Positions 62,161 through 64,000 of a stretch of 64,000 bases of DNA are shown here, piece by piece. The position numbers were made by a program, and so were the translations under genes. The stretch comes from [Clostridium] fimetarium. Its GTDB lineage: Bacteria > Bacillota > Clostridia > Lachnospirales > Lachnospiraceae. Below the pieces are notes generated by a model. It had not been told where the DNA came from, searched no databases, and saw only the letters and a list, made by a program, of their open reading frames with translations. Location of the stretch: assembly GCF_900111235.1 (NCBI RefSeq), contig NZ_FOJI01000004.1, positions 1 through 64,000 of the forward strand, read 5' to 3'. Within the stretch, counting starts at the first letter, position 1; the number at the start of each line of letters is the position of its first letter.

Positions 62161-63313
62161 TCAGCGATACGGTTTAGAAGTAAATGGAGGTTCTGAGTTA
62201 TACTCAAGACAGATTGCAGAGCGTTTAACTGCAAAGTATGAGGTTGAAGTACTTACAAGTTGCGCAATTGAATATGTGAAGTGGAGCAATCATTACAAAG
62301 AAGGCGTGGAGACAATTAATAATGTTTCTGTTAGAAGATTTAAAACAGAACATGAGCGTACACCTCGAAAATTCACTGCATTAGACACCGCAATGCAACA
62401 AAATCCGAAGGCATCAAAAGAGCAGTCTGATCGCTGGATAGAGGAAATGGGTCCATATTGTCCGAGCCTTGTAAACTATATTGACGAGCATCAAGACGAC
62501 TATTATGCAATCATTGTAGTAACATATCTTTATTATCCTGCGGTTAAGAGTATAGTCAAAATCAAGGATAAAGCTATATTTATTCCGACAGCGCACCAAG
62601 AACCATTCATTCATTTTAAAATGTATGAGGAAGTGTTTAATGCACCAAAAGCTTATGTATTCCTTACTGAAGAAGAAAAGGGATTAGTACATGGAATATT
62701 TAAAAATGAAGAAATTCCATATGAAGTTATGGGTGTGGGTGTTCAGGTTCCTAGCCTTGTAGATCCCCAAGCCTTTAAAAAGAAATATAAGTTGGATAAT
62801 TATATTATTTATGTAGGACGTATTGATGAAGGAAAAGACTGCCCTAGAATGTTTGAATACTTCTTGGAGTATAAAAAAAGAGTTAAGAGTGACTTGAAGT
62901 TAGTTCTAATGGGTAAGGCAGTAGTAGAAATTCCGAATCATAAAGATATTATCAGCCTTGGATTTGTAAGCGAAGAGGACAAGTTTAATGGAATTAAGGG
63001 CTCAAAGGCACTCATTCTACCTTCAAAATTCGAGAGTTTATCAATTTCAGTATTAGAAGCAATGACATTAGCAATTCCTGTAGTTGTTAATGGTATTTGT
63101 GATGTACTAAAAGGACATTGTACGAAGAGCAATGGTGGTTTATACTATAAGAATTATTTTGAATTTGAAGGTTGCTTAAATTTTCTGGTATCACATAGAG
63201 AAGAATATGAGAAAATGTGTCAAAATGCAAAAAAATATGTGGACGATTATTTCCAATGGGATGATATTATGGAAAAATTTGATAGAATAATTGAAAGAGT
63301 CGGTGAACAATGA
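62135..63313 (+). CDS. family 4 glycosyltransferase, second of the tandem pair
   Basis: 392 aa. N terminus KIAIINQRYGLEVNGGSELY, donor domain YIIYVGRIDEGKDCPRMFEY, and LPSKFESLSISVLEAMTL as the E-x7-E motif. It is paralogous to the gene at 60946. It begins 26 bp inside that gene and its TGA stop overlaps the ATG of the next (ATGA). The acceptor and sugar specificity are unknown. Confidence 0.9.
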   Translation: MKKKIAIINQRYGLEVNGGSELYSRQIAERLTAKYEVEVLTSCAIEYVKWSNHYKEGVETINNVSVRRFKTEHERTPRKFTALDTAMQQNPKASKEQSDRWIEEMGPYCPSLVNYIDEHQDDYYAIIVVTYLYYPAVKSIVKIKDKAIFIPTAHQEPFIHFKMYEEVFNAPKAYVFLTEEEKGLVHGIFKNEEIPYEVMGVGVQVPSLVDPQAFKKKYKLDNYIIYVGRIDEGKDCPRMFEYFLEYKKRVKSDLKLVLMGKAVVEIPNHKDIISLGFVSEEDKFNGIKGSKALILPSKFESLSISVLEAMTLAIPVVVNGICDVLKGHCTKSNGGLYYKNYFEFEGCLNFLVSHREEYEKMCQNAKKYVDDYFQWDDIMEKFDRIIERVGEQ

Positions 63314-64000
63314 AAGCACATATAAAAAAATACAAAAATGAATATGTAAGTATTGGCATATTAATGACTGCAACATTAACAATATTGATATTTTTGTTTA
63401 GACTATGGGAAATTACACCAAGTGTACCGATTCAATATGACGGTTGTGATGACATGGGTATATTGGTTAATGCTAAAATGCTAGCAACACAGACCTGGAA
63501 TTTATCCTGTGATAGGCTTGGAGCACCATATGGTACACAATTTTATGATTTTACAGTTAATATGTTTCATAATTTTGATTTGATTGTGTTAAAGATATTT
63601 GTGCTTATAACGGGAAGTCCTGGAATCGCCGTTAACCTTGAATATTTTTCAACGTTCTTTTTGGTTGCAGCTATATCATACATGGTGATGCGTGAATTAA
63701 AAATTACCAATTGGATAGCAGTTTGTGGGACACTAATATTTACTTTTATGCCATACATAGTTATGAGGGGGATACTTCATATAGTATTAACCGAATATTA
63801 TTTCGTCCCGTTATCAATACTGTTGTGTTTTTGGATCTATGAGAGAGAAGATATCTTAGTATTCAATAATGAATTCTTTAAAAATAAGAGGAATTGGTTT
63901 ATTATTCTATTTATTATATTAATTGCTAATAATGGAATTGCTTATTATCCATTCTTTACATGCTTTCTCCTTTTAGTGACAGCAATTTCAAAGATATTAA
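63310..64000 (+). CDS. multispanning GT-C-like membrane protein, cut by the window end
   Basis: The frame is open from ATG 63310 to the window edge (230 codons). Helices appear at ~15-33, 93-110, 118-140, 146-165 and 175-195, with an early outer loop containing QYDGCDDMGILVNAK. Paired acidic residues in the first outer loop are the catalytic signature of GT-C glycosyltransferases that use polyprenyl-linked donors. It overlaps the previous stop by 4 bp. The full length and C-terminal domain cannot be seen. Confidence 0.82.
   Translation, partial: MKAHIKKYKNEYVSIGILMTATLTILIFLFRLWEITPSVPIQYDGCDDMGILVNAKMLATQTWNLSCDRLGAPYGTQFYDFTVNMFHNFDLIVLKIFVLITGSPGIAVNLEYFSTFFLVAAISYMVMRELKITNWIAVCGTLIFTFMPYIVMRGILHIVLTEYYFVPLSILLCFWIYEREDILVFNNEFFKNKRNWFIILFIILIANNGIAYYPFFTCFLLLVTAISKIL

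Overview
The window is a 64-kb piece of a low-GC, spore-forming Clostridia chromosome, most likely Lachnospiraceae. This rests on the AT-rich codon use, strong AGGAGG-type ribosome binding sites, the Firmicutes-type large SRP RNA with an Alu domain, sporulation-type genes (CotS-like, YtvI-like), paired ATP- and PPi-type phosphofructokinases, and the gene order tadA-ffs-(pfk)-dnaX-ybaB-recR. Family assignments come from motifs read by eye; no database search was possible.

Layout. 1-90: 3' end (domains V and VI) of a group II intron. 119-4077: metG, tatD, a small membrane protein and rsmA. 4101-9784: a two-component system and a MacB/FtsX-type ABC transporter, with three 30-bp phased repeats in front of the transporter. 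9861-11978: an unrecognised protein, a GNAT acetyltransferase and tadA. 12.1-16.5 kb: SRP RNA, phosphofructokinase, dnaX, ybaB, recR. 16.5-24.5 kb: a three-gene JetABC (Wadjet/MukBEF-like) condensin operon plus dtd, bracketed by two directly repeated copies of a ~183-nt long-hairpin element whose outer arms covary. 24.5-31.7 kb: PPi-type phosphofructokinase, HD protein, zinc-ribbon membrane protein, Nudix hydrolase, a flavin reductase with an eleven-unit repeat tail, and a LysM/M23 endopeptidase. 31.9-42.8 kb: murA, a second two-component system, a pseudouridine synthase, a YtvI-like protein, proS, cca, a CotS-like protein and a PEGA lipoprotein. 42.8 kb to the end: a surface-polysaccharide cluster, still open at the right edge.

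How the genes work together. The polysaccharide cluster has PglF/PglE/PglC-like genes for making and priming an amino sugar, rmlA/B/D for dTDP-rhamnose (no rmlC in the window), several glycosyltransferases, an MBOAT/SGNH O-acylation pair, a Wzm/Wzt ABC exporter whose ATPase has a C-terminal cargo-binding-type domain, and a coiled-coil methyltransferase that may cap the chain. murA and the LysM/M23 protein add peptidoglycan functions.

The most unusual signals are: (1) the duplicated, covarying long-hairpin element around jetABC-dtd; (2) a local shift towards C on the + strand beside both copies; (3) a JetABC operon with no JetD nuclease beside it; and (4) two genes whose Shine-Dalgarno sequence is the 3' arm of an intrinsic terminator.
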